Source: Protula sp. h YS-2021 | Taxonomy: Eukaryota > Annelida > Polychaeta > Sabellida > Serpulidae | Length of the DNA stretch: 64,000 nucleotides | Reading direction: 5' to 3' | NCBI GenBank assembly: GCA_949752745.1 | Contig: OX457034.1 | Coordinates: 4,105,646 to 4,169,645, forward strand | In this document: positions 1-14,300 of the stretch, piece after piece | How positions within the stretch are numbered: the first letter of the stretch is position 1 | Layout: each line of letters opens with the position of its first letter | Position numbers and translations under genes: made by a program | Notes under the pieces: generated by a model | Databases searched by the model: none | What the model was told of the DNA's origin: nothing | The model's input: the letters and a program-made list of their open reading frames with translations, nothing else

Positions 1-788
1 TACACTAGTCCCATTTTGTACATTGCTCTGCCATTTTCATATCGTTCTCATCGTAATAGTGCCATAAATGTTGTTTTCAACATTCTAACAAAGGTTTGCC
101 ACCCTGTAAGATTAACAGATGAAAGACGATGAACAAAATTCGTACTTTTATTTATTTGTTTCTCTAAAGTTTATTCCCACTACGAGGATTCCGTTTTATT
201 CTTAACCTTTATGTTTAAATTTGCGTCGATGCCTCTTTTACGGTGCACAATGTTTCAACAGCAGTTAGCCCAGGACCCTCCAAAAATCTCCAGTTTTTAG
301 CTCTTTAGTAATGGCCTGTTAGGAGTTTCATTGCTGATAAATTGTGGGATGATTTTATTGTAAAAGTAGAAGTAAATACTGATGTTCATGATAACGACTG
401 CTTATTTGTATACTTATATGAAGTATATTGCACCATGGGTACCACCTGACTGTGATAATAAAATGAATATCCAATTATGAATTGAGATTTGTCCAGTTTT
501 GTTCCGGAAAAATAATTTCTTCCAGGTTTTTTTCTGGTTTCTTCCGGTGTCCAGAAGAATATGTTTCGGACTACAAGAAAGCATAGCCTAGTTTGACCAT
601 GGACTTCTGCAGTTTTGGTCGTATTTTCAGAAATCGGAATTTAAGCCTCTGCCCCGATGTCCGGGCGGAGTGTTGTAAAGCAGGTTATTCCCAATTTCAC
701 AGAGTTGTTTGAAAGATGTGGTGCTAGAGTGGCGGCGTGGCCGGAAACAAGCTTCTTTAATTTTTACCAGTTAAACAATTTATTGCAG
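1..788 (+). promoter_or_regulatory. Upstream region and possible 5'UTR of TRAPPC1
   Basis: No gene is recognised here. The stretch precedes the TRAPPC1 start codon and should hold its promoter and 5'UTR. ETS-type cores (CCGGAA near 505 and TTCCGG near 545) lie 240-290 bases upstream of the ATG, a usual feature of TATA-less housekeeping promoters. The bases just before the ATG (ending TTATTGCAG) resemble a 3' splice site, so a 5'UTR intron could end exactly at the start codon. An open frame does run in from 657, but its 44 extra residues have no counterpart in the 145-residue TRAPPC1 family, so I treat it as untranslated. The promoter reading is inference. Confidence 0.35.
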
Positions 789-887
789 ATGCCAGTCTAC
801 AATCTGTACATTTTTGACCGTGAAGGGAAGTGTCTGTACTACGCGGAATGGCACAGGAACAAGCAGTCGGGGATTCTAAAAGAAGAG
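789..887 (+). CDS. TRAPPC1: TRAPPC1 exon 1
   Basis: Thirty-three codons from ATG to GAG, ending in phase 0 at the donor AGAGAG-GTAATG-like junction (GAG then GTAATG). It encodes the first strands of the longin fold. The start is chosen because family members begin with M-V-x-NLY at this point. Confidence 0.93.
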
Positions 888-1932
888 GTAATGACCAGTT
901 CCGGGAGTGTACCCATGTGGTTTGAAAATCAGCAGGGAATTGATGTGAATAATCATGATAAGGCGAAGAAGAAATATCGTAGTTTCTCGTCCCCCGGCCG
1001 GTTCACCAGAATCGCAAATAAAGAAAGAAGTGACCCGGTTGGTTCTAGGAAATCGAGTTAAGACAATAGAAATCGGCCAGACTGACGTACAGAGTTTGAT
1101 AACAGAAAACGTTTATACGAAAGACACAGAAAAAACGAGTTTTCCAATGAGAATTCTTAAACATTTCTACTCAATCGAATGAGGAATGTTGGTTAATGCC
1201 CAGTCATAGATGTCTTGAAAAATGGCTGTGTTTAGCTTGTTCGAGAAAAAAGTATTCTTAAAAATGATGAGAAGCAGAACTTTTCCTTTCTGGTTTAAAC
1301 ATAGTTGACAACCTCATTACAGGACGCCTTTTTGTTGACAGCCTCATTACAGGACGCCTTTGTTGACAGCCTCATTACAGGACGCCTTTGTTGACAGCCT
1401 CATTACAGGACGCCTTTGTTGACAGCCTCATTACAGGACGCCTTTGTTGACAACCTCATTACAGGACGCCTTTGTTGACAGCCTCATTACAGGACGCCTT
1501 TGGTGACAGCCTCATTGAAGGGTGCCTTTGTTGACAGTCTCATTACAGGACGTCGTTGTTGACAGCCTAATTACAGGAGGTCTTTGTTGACAGCGTCATT
1601 AAAGGACGCCTTTGTTGACAGCCTAATTACAGGAGGTCTTTGTTGACAGCCCCATTGCAGGAGTCTTTGTTGACAGCCTCATTACAGGGTGCTTTTGTTG
1701 ACAGCCTCATTACAGGACGCCTTTGTTGACAGCCTCATTACAGGACTCCTTTGTTGACAGCCTCATTTATTCCCCACAGGGGGAATATATGCGATATTTG
1801 TGTCGGCCGGTCGGTCTGTCAACACGATAACTTGAAAACTGCTGGAAGGGTTTTAATTATGTCTCCCCGACCAAGGGGAGACATATAGTGTTTGTACGTT
1901 CTGTGTGTGTGTATGTGTGTACGTGTGTGTGT

Positions 1933-1964
<32 letters not shown>

Positions 1965-4900
1965 CAGTCTGTTGTGAACAAAGTGTTGTGTGCAAGATAT
2001 CTCGAGAACGAAACGTCGGATCAACTTCAAACTTGATCGAATTATTCCTTGGTAAGGTCGGACGGTTCTATCAACTTTTGACGCATGTCGCGTGATTAGG
2101 GCAAGCGTATGACGTCATTACGTAAAAATCTTGTGTGCGAAATTTCTCAGCCGCTGAACATCGGAGAAGGTTGAAACTTGGTGGGATTGTTACTTGGTTG
2201 GTCCGAAAGACGCTGTAGATTTTTTTCGCGAGTAGAACGAACGAATGCGGCGTATGACGTCATCACGTAAAATATGTAAATATTTTGAACAAGATCTTGT
2301 GTGCAAAATATCTCGATAACGGGACGTTCTATCGACTTCAAATTTTATACCAGTATTCCGTGGGTCAGTCGGCGGTTTCTATCAATTTTTGACGCATGTC
2401 AGGTGATTAAGGCAGGCGTATGACGTCATTACGTAAAAATCTTGTGTGCGAAATTTCTCAGCCGCTGAACATCGGAGAAAGTTGAAACTTGGTGGGATTG
2501 TTGCTTGGTTGGTCCGAAAGACGCTGTAGATTTTTTTCGCGAGTAGAAGGAACGAATGCGGCGTATGACGTCATCACGTAAAATATGTATATATTTAGAA
2601 CAAGATCTTGTGTGCAAAATATCTCGATAACGGAAAGTCCTATCGACTTCAAATTTTATATATATATTCTTTGGGTCAGTCGGACGGTTCTGTCAACTTT
2701 TTACGCATGTCACGTGATTAGGGCAGGTGTATGACGTCATTACGTAAAAATTTTATGTGCAAAATTTCTCAGCTGCTGAACATCGGAGAAAGTTGAAACT
2801 TGGTTGGATTGTTGCTTGGTAGGTCCGAAAGACTATAGAATTTTATCGCGAGTAGAACGAACGAGTGCGGCGTATGACGTCATCACGTAAAATATGTATA
2901 TATTATAAACAAGGTCTTGTGTGCAAAATATCTCGATAACGGAAAGTCCTATCGACTTCAAATTTTATATGAATATTCCTTGGGTCAGCCGGACTGTTCT
3001 ATCAATTTTTGGCGTGTCACGTGATTAGGGCAGGTGTATGACGTCATTGCGTAAAAATTTTGTGTGCGAAATTTCTCAGCTGCTGGAGAAAGCTGAAACT
3101 TGGTCGGATTATTGCTTGGCAGGTCCGAAAGAAACTTTAAATATTTTTCGCAAGTAGAACGAACGAAAGCGGCGTATGACGTCATCGCGTAAAATATGTA
3201 TATTTTGAACCAGATCTTTTATGCGTAATATCTCGATAACGGAAAGACATATCGACTTAAAATTATATATGGATATTCCTTGGTTCAGTCAGACGACTGT
3301 TTCAACTTTTGACGGGTAAAAAGCGATCTGTTCTTAAAAAAATATCTCGACATCGGAAAGTCGGATCGACTTTAAATTTGATGTAGTTATTCCTCGGATA
3401 AGTCACACGGTTTTGTTAAACATTATTAAACTCGTATAGAAAATCAAGAAAGGTGCATAACGTCAACACCCCCCCCCCCCCACCCCAGCCTCCCCATTTT
3501 TGGCTGCTTTGTTATATATGCATGGGTGTTAACTGCACTGGGGATTTCGGAAGATTTTCCGGAAGATTCTCTAGTGTTCCTGCATTCTTTAGAAAGCTTC
3601 AAAACAGTAACAGCATTATTGTCGGTCCATTGCTATTTGTTATTGCCTGAAATTGAGCTTTTTGTGCATTTCTCATCTATGGCTGTTACGTAACGTGCCA
3701 CTCAGTCAGGGGTCAGTGTCAGTTGCGGTGCATGATGGAGTCGTTATCTACGAGGTCATGGAATGCTATTGTCGTATTATAGCTCTAAGCAGCTCTAGCT
3801 ATTGATCTGTTTATTTCGCCGCATACCTGATTAGGTTGCCAAGATATGCTATATATAGGAGCCATGTTGTATCGATTAGCATTGTTTGCTGAAGCATTTT
3901 TCGCTATTAAATTGGGTCGCCCGATATCTTGTGTTATGAGGAGCAGCTCATCATTTTGCCAACGAAATGCCTCCCCCCTTCTCCCACCGAGGTGCGTCAT
4001 CTGATGCGCAGTTATGAAGAATGCCTTCCTAGTGCTATTTGGCCGATGGGAATGTGCGAAGACAAGGTAGTCTATCATGGCTATAACTACACTTAGGGTA
4101 CAGACCGTTACCGTTGCCTTGGGTAAAAGGGTTAGAGTTGTGTTTATAGTCGGACCTACAGTAAATAGCTGGGGGGAGGGGCGTGTGGAGGTTTATGGTT
4201 AGCAAAAAAAATCCCGACCGCCTTCAAGACCTGGATAAAAAGATGTAAAGTAAGAACCGTTTGTCGTGACCCCTTCCACTTTCAGGTAAAACACGTACGG
4301 TAAAACCTGCCTGTCTTGACCACCTTCCAGACCCGGATAAAAATGTAACGTACAGTAAAACTGCTATAGTGACCAACTTCAGATCTGGATAAGAGGGGCC
4401 TACAGTAAAACCCGTTTTAGCGACTACCTTCCAGACTCCGATGAAAAAAGATGCTCATTTATATCTGTTTCAGTGACCACCATCTGTTTGGTTTATTTTG
4501 AGATTTTTACAATGAATGAAGGTTATGTTTGCAGAAATGAAAATTTTTTTTCAGTTTGGGTGGGGGGGGGGGGGGTCACGGGTTTAGTCGGGGAGACATT
4601 TGTTTTTGTTCACAAAAACAAGAAACTAAGTAGGTATCGATTGAAAGTGTGTAATATAAGCCTGCACTCTTATGTTTTGTGTGCACTGGCCACTCTAGTT
4701 AAACTTGTTATGTAGCTTCTATGGGAACAAACACGGTATTTTAAATGGGACAGGTTAGTCCGGGGAAAATGGAACCGCTGAACTTAGAAAACTTCGGCTC
4801 TTGATTGACTGTTGATGGCGGTGTTCAACTGAGGGGGGGGGGGGGGGGTGGGGGGGGGGCTGGGCTTTGGGGAATATGTGGGCTATGCACACTGCTCTAG

Positions 4901-5701
4901 TTACAGGACGACTTTGTTGACAGCCGCATTACAGGATGCCTTTGTTGAGTGTATTATTAGTTTCCCTTTAGCCTTGTCTTAACCACTGTGTTTACTGTGG
5001 GATATATAGATGAAATTATTCGGTCGCTTAAGGTTTTTATTTCTTTTAACATCTCTTGCCGTTCTTTTAACGGTTAATGGACACTTCGGCTCAAAACAAC
5101 TTCGGAACAACCTCTTCGGCCCAACGCGAAAGACACAGGAATTCAAGCTCATGTACGGCATGCTGTTTTCACTTCCACAGGAATTCAAGCTCATGTACGG
5201 CATGCTGTTTTCACTCAATTCCTTCTGCAAGAGAATGTCGCCTGTAGACCAGTGAGTTTATTAATCTACTTTTTTTTTCTTTTATAAGGGGGTGAATGGG
5301 GGAAATCTTGGAAGTGCTTTCTGTAGAAAGAAAAAAAATGGACTGCGCGAGTGAAAAAAAAAGGTTTCATTTGTCATGTTTGCCATTGGCCGCATAGATA
5401 AAATCCGTCACGTTGGGCCTCTATCGTTTGTCCGTCCATCTGTAAGCTTTTGTTTTTTTTTATGGGTCAGGCCGTGGTGAGTGTCTGAACTTAGGCAATT
5501 TTTCAGGCACATTTAATGAACAGCTTGAAGTTTTGTGTAATGAACTTGTGCTAGCGATTTTAAACAGTGAAACTTCAATACCATCACAGTTGTTCTTGAA
5601 TGTACGCAATCTTTTTGCATGTTACAATTACCGTATCATGAATTATTCAGTTCAAATTTCGTTTAGGGCGGGTCATTCGTGTTCCTCCAGGACGCATTTC
5701 T

Positions 5702-5738
<37 letters not shown>

Positions 5739-8700
5739 GTTTTTTGTTTTTTTTTTTTGCTATCTCTTTCACTTTTTATCGAATGTAAAATGTTGTGGAA
5801 ATATGGCTCACTTGGGGTACAAATGCCCATTATTTTCGCAGTTCGCCAGTTTGCGAAAAAAAGCCTACTCCTCCTATAAATGTTGCTAAATTTGCTCGAA
5901 ATTTTGCACGAAGGTAGTCCGAGTCTTGGGTAAAAAGTACCATAGCCGATTTTTTATTTTCGTCAATTGGTCGAATTGGCGAAATTCCAAAGTTCGCCTG
6001 ATTTTCGCCAAAAGATATTTTCAGTATGATTTTGTGTGTTGTGTGTTACGTTCTAACGCTTCCCGTGTGCCTCCGGCGAATTGTCTCATTTGTTTAGTGG
6101 TTCGCCAAATTTGGACGCTTACTCACTGTTGTCACTCACACATACACTCACCCCCCTCACACACCCCACGCACATACCCATGCGCTCCCCCCCCCCCCCC
6201 CCCACACACACACAACACACACAGTGCGGATGTGCAACCCCGTATTATGTTGGGCCAAAAATCGACATTTTTTCACAAATTAGTAAAATTTACTATTTTG
6301 TATGGATGGTTTTTTTTTCCATGCAAGTTCACAGAAACGTTGCGGTCCAGTCTTGTCCTCGGCAAGCTCGCTGAAGCTTCACACTGTGAAACATATGTGG
6401 TGCATATTTGTCAAATTTAATTGTTTTTGAAATCGGCTTAAGACTGACGCGTCGTTACTTTGTATCAAAAATGATAAATAATGACACATTTTGCATCCAT
6501 GTATACATTAAATATATAATCTGTGTAAATTTTTCACATTGGCACCACAGTCAATACACGCTAGACTGGCTAAGGCGCGCTGGCACCACAGTCAATACGC
6601 GCTAGACTGGCCAAGGCGCGCTGGCACCACAGTCAATACACGCTAGACTGGCTAAGGTGCGCTGGCAGCACAGCCAATACGCGCTAGACTGGCTAAGGCG
6701 CGCTGGTACCACAGCCAATACGCGCTAGACTGGCCAAGGCGCGCTGGCACCACAGTCAATACGCGCTAGACTGGCTAAGGCTTGCTCGCATCACAGCCAA
6801 TACACGCTAGAGTGGCTAAGGCTTGCTGGCATCACAGCCAATACACGCTAGAGTGGCTAAGGCGCGCTGGCATCACAGTCAATACACGCTAGACCGGCTA
6901 AGGCGCGCTGGCACAACAGTCAGCACACGCTAAACTACCTAAGGCGCGCCAGCATCACAGTCAATACGCGCTAGACCGGCTAAGGCGCGCTGGCATCACA
7001 GTCAATACGCGCTAGACTGGCTAAGGCGCGCTTGCACCACAGTCAATACACGCTAGACTGGCCAAGGCGCGCTGGCACCACAGTCAATACACGCTAGACT
7101 GGCTAAGGTGCGCTGGCAGCACAGCCAATACGCGCTAGACTGGCTAAGGCGCGCTGGTACCACAGCCAATACGCGCTAGACTGGCCAAGGCGCGCTGGCA
7201 CCACAGCCAATACGCGCTAGACTGGCTAAGGCGCGCTGGTACTACAGTCAATACGCGCTAGACTGGCTAAGGCGCGCTGGCATCACAGTCAATACACGCT
7301 AGACTGGCTAAGGCGCCCTTGCACAACAGTCAATACACGCTAGACCGGCTAAGGCGCGCTGGTACAACAGTCGATACGCGCTAGACTGGCTAAGGCGCGC
7401 TGGCATCACAGTCAATACACGCTAGACTGGCTGAGGCGCCCTTGCACAACAGTCAATACACGCTAGACTGGCTAAGGCGCCCTTGCACAACAGTCAATAC
7501 ACGCTAGACCGGCTAAGACACGCTGGCACGACAGTCAATACGCGCTAGACTGGTTAAGGCGCGCTGGCATCACAGTCAATACACGCTAGAGTGGCTAAGG
7601 CGCGCTGGCACCACAGTCAATACACGCTAAACTACCTAAGGCGCGCCGGCATCACAGTCAATACGCGCTAGACCGGCTAAGGCGCGCTGGCATCACAGTC
7701 AATACGCGCTAGACTGGCTAAGGCGCGCTTGCACCACAGTCAATACACGCTAGACTGGCCAAGGCGCGCTGGCACCACAGTCAATACACGCTAGACTACT
7801 TAAGGCGCGCCGGCATCACAGTCAATACGCGCTAGACTGGGTGAGGCGCGCTGGTACCACAGCCAATACGCGCTAGACTGGCTAAGGCGCGCTGGCATCA
7901 CAGTCAATGCGCGCTAGACTGGCTAAGGCGTGCTGGCACCACATTCAATACACGCTACACTGGCTAAGGCGCGCTGGCATCACAGTCAATACGCGCTAGA
8001 CCGGCTAAGGCGCGCTGGCGCAACAGTCAATACACGCTAGACTGGCTAAGGCGCGCTGGCATCACAGTCAATACGCGCTAGACTGGCCAAGGCGCGCTGG
8101 CGCAACAGCCAATACACGCTAGACTGGTTAAGGCGCGCTGGCACAACAGTCAGTACACGCTAGACCGGCTTAGGCGCTCTGACACAACAGTCAATACGCG
8201 CTAGACTGGCTAAGGCGCTCTGGCGCAACAGTCAATATACGCTAGACTGGCTAAGGCGCTCTGGCTCCACAGTCAATACACGCTAGACCGACTTAGGCGC
8301 GCTGGCACAACAGTCAATACGCGCTAGACTGGCCAAGGCGCGCTGGCGCAACAGCCAATACACGATAGACTGGCTAAGGCCCGCTGGCACAACAGTCAAT
8401 ACACCCTAGACTGGCTAAAGCACGGAATGAGCACAAGCAGAAATTCGCAGTCCAATACGAAATCAATGTTAGGATCTGTAAAATATTTAATAATAGAATT
8501 ACAATTTTCACGAAAGCAGCAGTTCGTGTTTTTTTACTCTAATGCCTGGGCACCTCACGTGAGTACTTTCATCTATTTTCTATTTTGAAGGCAGCACGGA
8601 TTCATGAATTATAAGACGAGCCAGTATAAGCTGAACCTCTATGAGACGGCCAGTGGCTTGAAATTCGTGATGAATACGGACACGTCTGTGGGGAGCATAC

Positions 8701-11287
8701 GTGACGTGCTACACCATATCTACAGCTCGGTAAGGCTCATGTACGTGACGTGCTACCTCATATCTACAGCTCGGTGAGGCTGATGTACGTGACGTGCTAC
8801 ACCATATCTACAGCTCGGTAAGGCTCATATACGTGACGTGCTGCATCATATCTACAGCTGGGTATGGCTGATGTACGTGACGTGCTACACCATATCTACA
8901 GCTCGGTAAGGCTCATATACGTGACGTGCTACACCATATCTACAGCTCGGTAAGGCTCATGTACGTGACATGCTACACCATATCTACAGCTCGGTAAGGC
9001 TCATATAGGCGACGTGCTGCATCATATCTACAGCTCGGTATGGCTCATGTACGTGACGTGCTACACCATATCTACAGCTCGGTAAGGCTGATGTACGTGA
9101 CGTGCTACACCATATCTACAGCTCGATAAGGCTTATATACGTGACGTGCTACACCATATCTACAGCTCGGTCAGGCTCATATAGGTGACGTGCTACACCA
9201 TATCTACAGCTCGGTAAGGCTGATGTGCGTTACGTGCTACACCATATCTACAGCTCGGTATGTCTGATGTACGTGACGTGCTACATCATATCTACAGCTC
9301 GGTAAGGCTCATGTACGTGACGTGCTACATCATATCTACAGCTCGGTATGGCTGATGTACGTGACGTGCTACACCATATCTACAGCTAGGTATGGCTGAT
9401 GTACGTGACGTGCTACATCATATCTACACCTCGGTCAGGCTCATATACGTGACGTGCTACACCATATCTGCAGCTCGGTAAGGCTCATGTACGTGACGTG
9501 CTACATCATATCTACAGCTCGGTAAGGCTCATATACGTGACGTGCTACATCATATCTAGAGCTCGGTATGGCTGATGTACGTGACGTGCTACATCATATC
9601 TACAGCTCCGTAAGGCTTATATACGTGACGTGCTACACCATATCTACAGCTCGGTAAGGCTGATGTACGTGACGTGCTGCACCATATCTACAGCTCGGTA
9701 AGGCTGATGTACGTGACGTGCTACATCATATCTACAGCTCGATAAGGCTCATATACGTGACGTGCTACACCATATCTACGGCTTGGTAAGGCTCATATAC
9801 GTGACGCGCTACATCATATCTACAGGTCGGTATGGCTCATGTACGTGACGTGCTACATCAGATCTACATCTCGGTGAGGCTGATGTAATTGCCGTGTTAC
9901 ACGATATCTATAGGTCGGTAAGGCTGATGTACGTGACGTGCTACATCATATCTACAGCTCGGTAAGGCTCATATACGTGACGTGCTACATCATATCTACA
10001 GCTCGGTAAGGCTCATATACGTGACGTGCTACATCATATCTACAGCTCGGTAAGGCTCATATACGTGACGTGCTGCATCATATCTACAGCTCGGTATGGC
10101 TGATGTACGTGACGTGCTACACCATATCTACAGATCGGTAAGGCTCATATACGTGACGTGCTGCATCATATCTGCAGCTGGGTATGGCTGATGTACGTGA
10201 CCAGCTACACCATATCTACAGCTCGGTACGGCTGATGTACGTGACGTGCTACACCATATCTACAGATCGGTAAAGCTCATATACGTGACGTGCTGCATCA
10301 TATCTACAGCTCGGTATGGCTGATGTACGTGACGTGCTACACCATATCTACACCTCGGTCAGGCTCATATACGTGACGTGCTACACCATATTTACAGCTC
10401 GGTAAGGCTATGAGTCGCAGTAATACCATTATAAGCCATGTGACTCACAGTAATAACACTGTAGGCCCTGCCAGTCACAGTAATAACACCGTGGGCCCTG
10501 TTAGTCACCGTAATAATAATAGAGGCCCTATCAGTCACAGAAATAACACTCTAAGCCCTAGTAGTCACACTAATAACACTCTAGGCCCAACGAGTCACAC
10601 TAATAACACTGTAGGCCCTGCCAGTCACAGTAATAACACCGTGGGCCCTGTTAGTCACCGTAATAATTATAGAGGCCCTATCAATCACAGAAATAACACT
10701 CTAAGCCCTAGCAGTCACACTAATAACACTCTAGGCCCAACGAGTCACAGTAATAACACTGTAGGCCCTGCCAGTCACAGTAATAATAATAGAGGCCCCA
10801 TCAGTCACAGTAATAACACTATATTCCCTGTGAGTCACAGTAATAACACTGTAGGCCCTGCCAGTCACAGTATTAACACCGTGGGCCCTGTTAGTCACAG
10901 TAATAATAATAGAGGCCCTGTCAGTCACAGTAATAACACTATAGGCCCTGTCAGTCACAGTAAGAACATATAATCGCGATGAGCGACTGTAATAACACTG
11001 AGCGCTGTGAGTTAGTGGAGATACTATAAGCGCTGTGAGTCACAGTGGCAACACTATAAGCGCTGTGAGTCACAGTCACAACACTGAGCGCTGCGAATTA
11101 CAGTTATAACACCATAAGAAGCAGGTGGATTACTTTGCTATTCATACAAAATATAATAAATGGCAAAACAATGTAATTTACAGAACTTGAAGATTAATCG
11201 TTTTTAGCCCAGCTTACGTTACACGTAAGCTGGGGTATTCCTATCGGTCTGCGGATGGCGTCCGTTAGTTAGTTCGTTAGTTAGTTC

Positions 11288-11318
<31 letters not shown>

Positions 11319-14300
11319 CGCTGTAAACTTTGTTTCAAAATGGATCTCCTCCTACAATTTTGATCCGATGTCATTTATTTTTGGTGTGAGGCATCCCTAA
11401 GGGGTCGTGCATACGGCTTGTGCTTTTCTAGTCGATCGGGTGATTTTTGAATTTTTGGCGAATTTTTAAAGAAAAAAAATAAAAATGTATCTCCTCCTAC
11501 ATTTTTGACCGGATGTCATTTATTTTTGGTATGAGGCACCCCTAAAGGGTCGTGCATACGGCTTGTGCTTTTTTAGTCGATCGGGCAATTTTTGTATTTT
11601 TGGGGATTTTTTTAAGCAAAAATTTTGAAAAAAATGCATCTACTCCTACAATTTTGATTCGATGTCATTTATTTTTGGTGTGAGGATTTGCTAAGCGGTC
11701 GTGCATACGGCTTGTGCTTTTTTAGTCGATCGGGTGATTTTTGAATTTTTGGGGATTTTTTAAAGAAATTTTAAAATGTATCTCCTCTTACATTTTTGAC
11801 CCGATGTCATTTATTTTTGGTATGAGGCACCCCTAAAGGGTCGTGCATACGGCTTATGCTTTTTAGTTTGTATTTTTGGGGAATTTTTTTAGCAAAAATT
11901 TCGAAAATAATTCAAAATGCATCTACCCCTACAATTTTGATTCGATGTCATTCATTTTTGGTGTGAGTGCATACGGCTTGTGCTTTTTAGTCGATCAGGG
12001 AATTTTTGTATTTTTAGGGAGTTTTTGAAGAAAAAAACTTCAAAATGCATTTCCCCCTACAGTTTTGAACCTTTTGTTTTGGGTGGGGGGGGGGGGGGGT
12101 TTGAGGCATTCCTAAGGGGTTGAGAATACGACTTGCGCTTTTTAGTCGATCCGACAATTTCTGTATTTTTTGGGAATTTTTGAAGAAAAACTTCAAAATG
12201 CATTTCCTCCTACAGTTTTTATCCGATTTCATTTATTTTTGCTATGAGGCATCCTTAGGTAGGTCTCGCATACGGCTTGTGCTATTTGACTCGACTTGGG
12301 AATTTTTTATTTCGGGGGGGAACTTTTGATGAAAATACCTCAAAATGCATTTTCTCCTGCAGTTTTGATCAAACATCATTTATTTTGGGGCTGAGGCATG
12401 CTTAGGGTGTCGTGAATATAGCCTGTCTTTTTCAGTCGATGAGAGAATTTTTGAAGAAAAAAAATTCAAAATGCATTTCCTCCTACAGTTTTTATCAGAT
12501 TTCATTTATTTTCGATATGAGCCGTCTCTAGGGGGTCAGGCATACGGCGTGCTTTTTGAGTGAATTGGAAAACTTTTGAATTTTTTTGAAAAAAAATTAA
12601 ATGAATCTCCTCCTACAGCGCATAAACGCAAGTCAAATGAACTTGCGCAGTAGTCAGATTTAACAACCGCACATCGACGCAAGTTAAAGAAACATTCGCA
12701 GTAGTCCAAATTAAGTACTCCGCATCGATGCAAGTTAAATAAACATGCGCATTGGTCCGAAATGTGAACTGCGCATCGACGGAAGATAAATAAAGATGCG
12801 AACTGGTCCAAAATAAGCACCGCGCATCAACGCAAATTAAATAAACATGCGCACTGGTCCGAAAAAAGAACTACGAGTCTACGTAAGTTGAATAGACATG
12901 CGCAGTGGTCCGAAATGCGAACCGCGCATCAACGCAGCCTAAAGAAACATGCGCACTGGTCCGAAATGCGAACCGCACATCGAGGCAAGTTAAATAAACA
13001 TGCGCAGTGGTCCGAAATGCGAACCGCGCATCAACGCAAGTTAAATAAATATGCGCACTGGTCCGAAAAAAGAACCGCGCATCGACGCAACCCAAAGAAA
13101 CATGTGCACTGGTCTGAAATGAGAACCACGCATCAACACAAGTTAAATAAACATGGGCAATGGCCTGAAATGTGAACCGCGCATCGACGGAAGTTAAATA
13201 AACCTGCGATCCGGTCCAAAATAAGCACCGCACATCAACGCAAGTTAAACAAACATGCGCACTTGTCCGAAAAAAACCACGCATCGACGCAAGTTGAATA
13301 GACATGCGCAGTGGTCTGAAATGAGAACCGCGCATCAACGCAAGTTAAATAAACATGCGCAGTGGTCAGAAGAAAGAACCATGAATCGACGCAAGTTGAA
13401 TAGACATAAGAGTCGGGCATCGATGGGACTTAAATAAACATGCGTTCTGGTCCGAAACGTAAATCGCGCGTCAACGCAAGTTAAATGAACCTGCTCACTG
13501 GTCCCAAAATGCGAACCGCGTATCAACGCAACCTAAAGAAACAGGTATACTGGTCCGAAATGCGAACCGGATATCAACACAAGCTAAATAAGCAAGCACA
13601 CTGGACCAAAATAAGCACCGTGCATCAACGCAAGTTAAATAAACATGCGCACTATTTCGAAATGCGAACTGCCAATTTACGCAACTTAAATAACATGCGT
13701 ACTATTCAAAATAAGAACTGCGCATCAACGCAACTTAAATAAACATGCGCACTGGTCCAGAATAAGAACCGCGCATCAAGCCAAGTTACAGAAATATGCG
13801 CATTGGCCTGAAATAAAAACCGCGCATCGACGCACGTTAAATAAACATACGCAGTGGTTCGAAATGCGAACCACGCGCCAACATAAGTTAAATAAACATT
13901 TGCACTGGTCCAAAATAAGCACCGCGCATCAACGCAAGTTAAATAAACATGCGCACTTCTCCGAAATTCGAACCGCGCATCAACGCAAGTTAAATAAACA
14001 TGCGCAGTGGTTCGAAATGCGAACCACGCACAAACGCAAGTTAAATAAACATGCGCACTGGTCCAAAATAAGCACTGTGCATCAACGTAAGTTAAATAAA
14101 CATGCGCACTGGTCCGAAATTCAAACCGCGCATTAACGCAAGTTAAATAAACATGCGTAATGTTCGAAAACTCGAACTGCTCATCAAGTTGAATAAACAT
14201 GCACACTGGTCCAAAATGCATCTACGCAAAATTAAATAAACATGCGCACTTATCTGAATAAGAATCGCGCATCAAGGCAAGTTACATAAATATGCGCACT

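Noticed and set aside
657..788. N-terminal extension of TRAPPC1 from ATG at 657
   Set aside because: The family starts at the M-V-x-NLY position; the extension has no counterpart and a splice-acceptor-like TTGCAG sits just before the family start.
6539..8420. CRISPR-like regular spacing of 41-bp units (also 28-bp and 19-bp arrays)
   Set aside because: The whole unit repeats, with no unique spacers, in an animal intron; these are minisatellites.
10410..10973. 187-codon frame of ten-residue repeats (SHSNNTVGPA type)
   Set aside because: The 30-bp minisatellite has a period divisible by three, so a frame stays open by arithmetic; the minus strand is open too, and it lies in an intron.
12871..14221. 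Long frames of 17-residue repeats on both strands
   Set aside because: The 51-bp array keeps any frame open; no start context and both strands equal.
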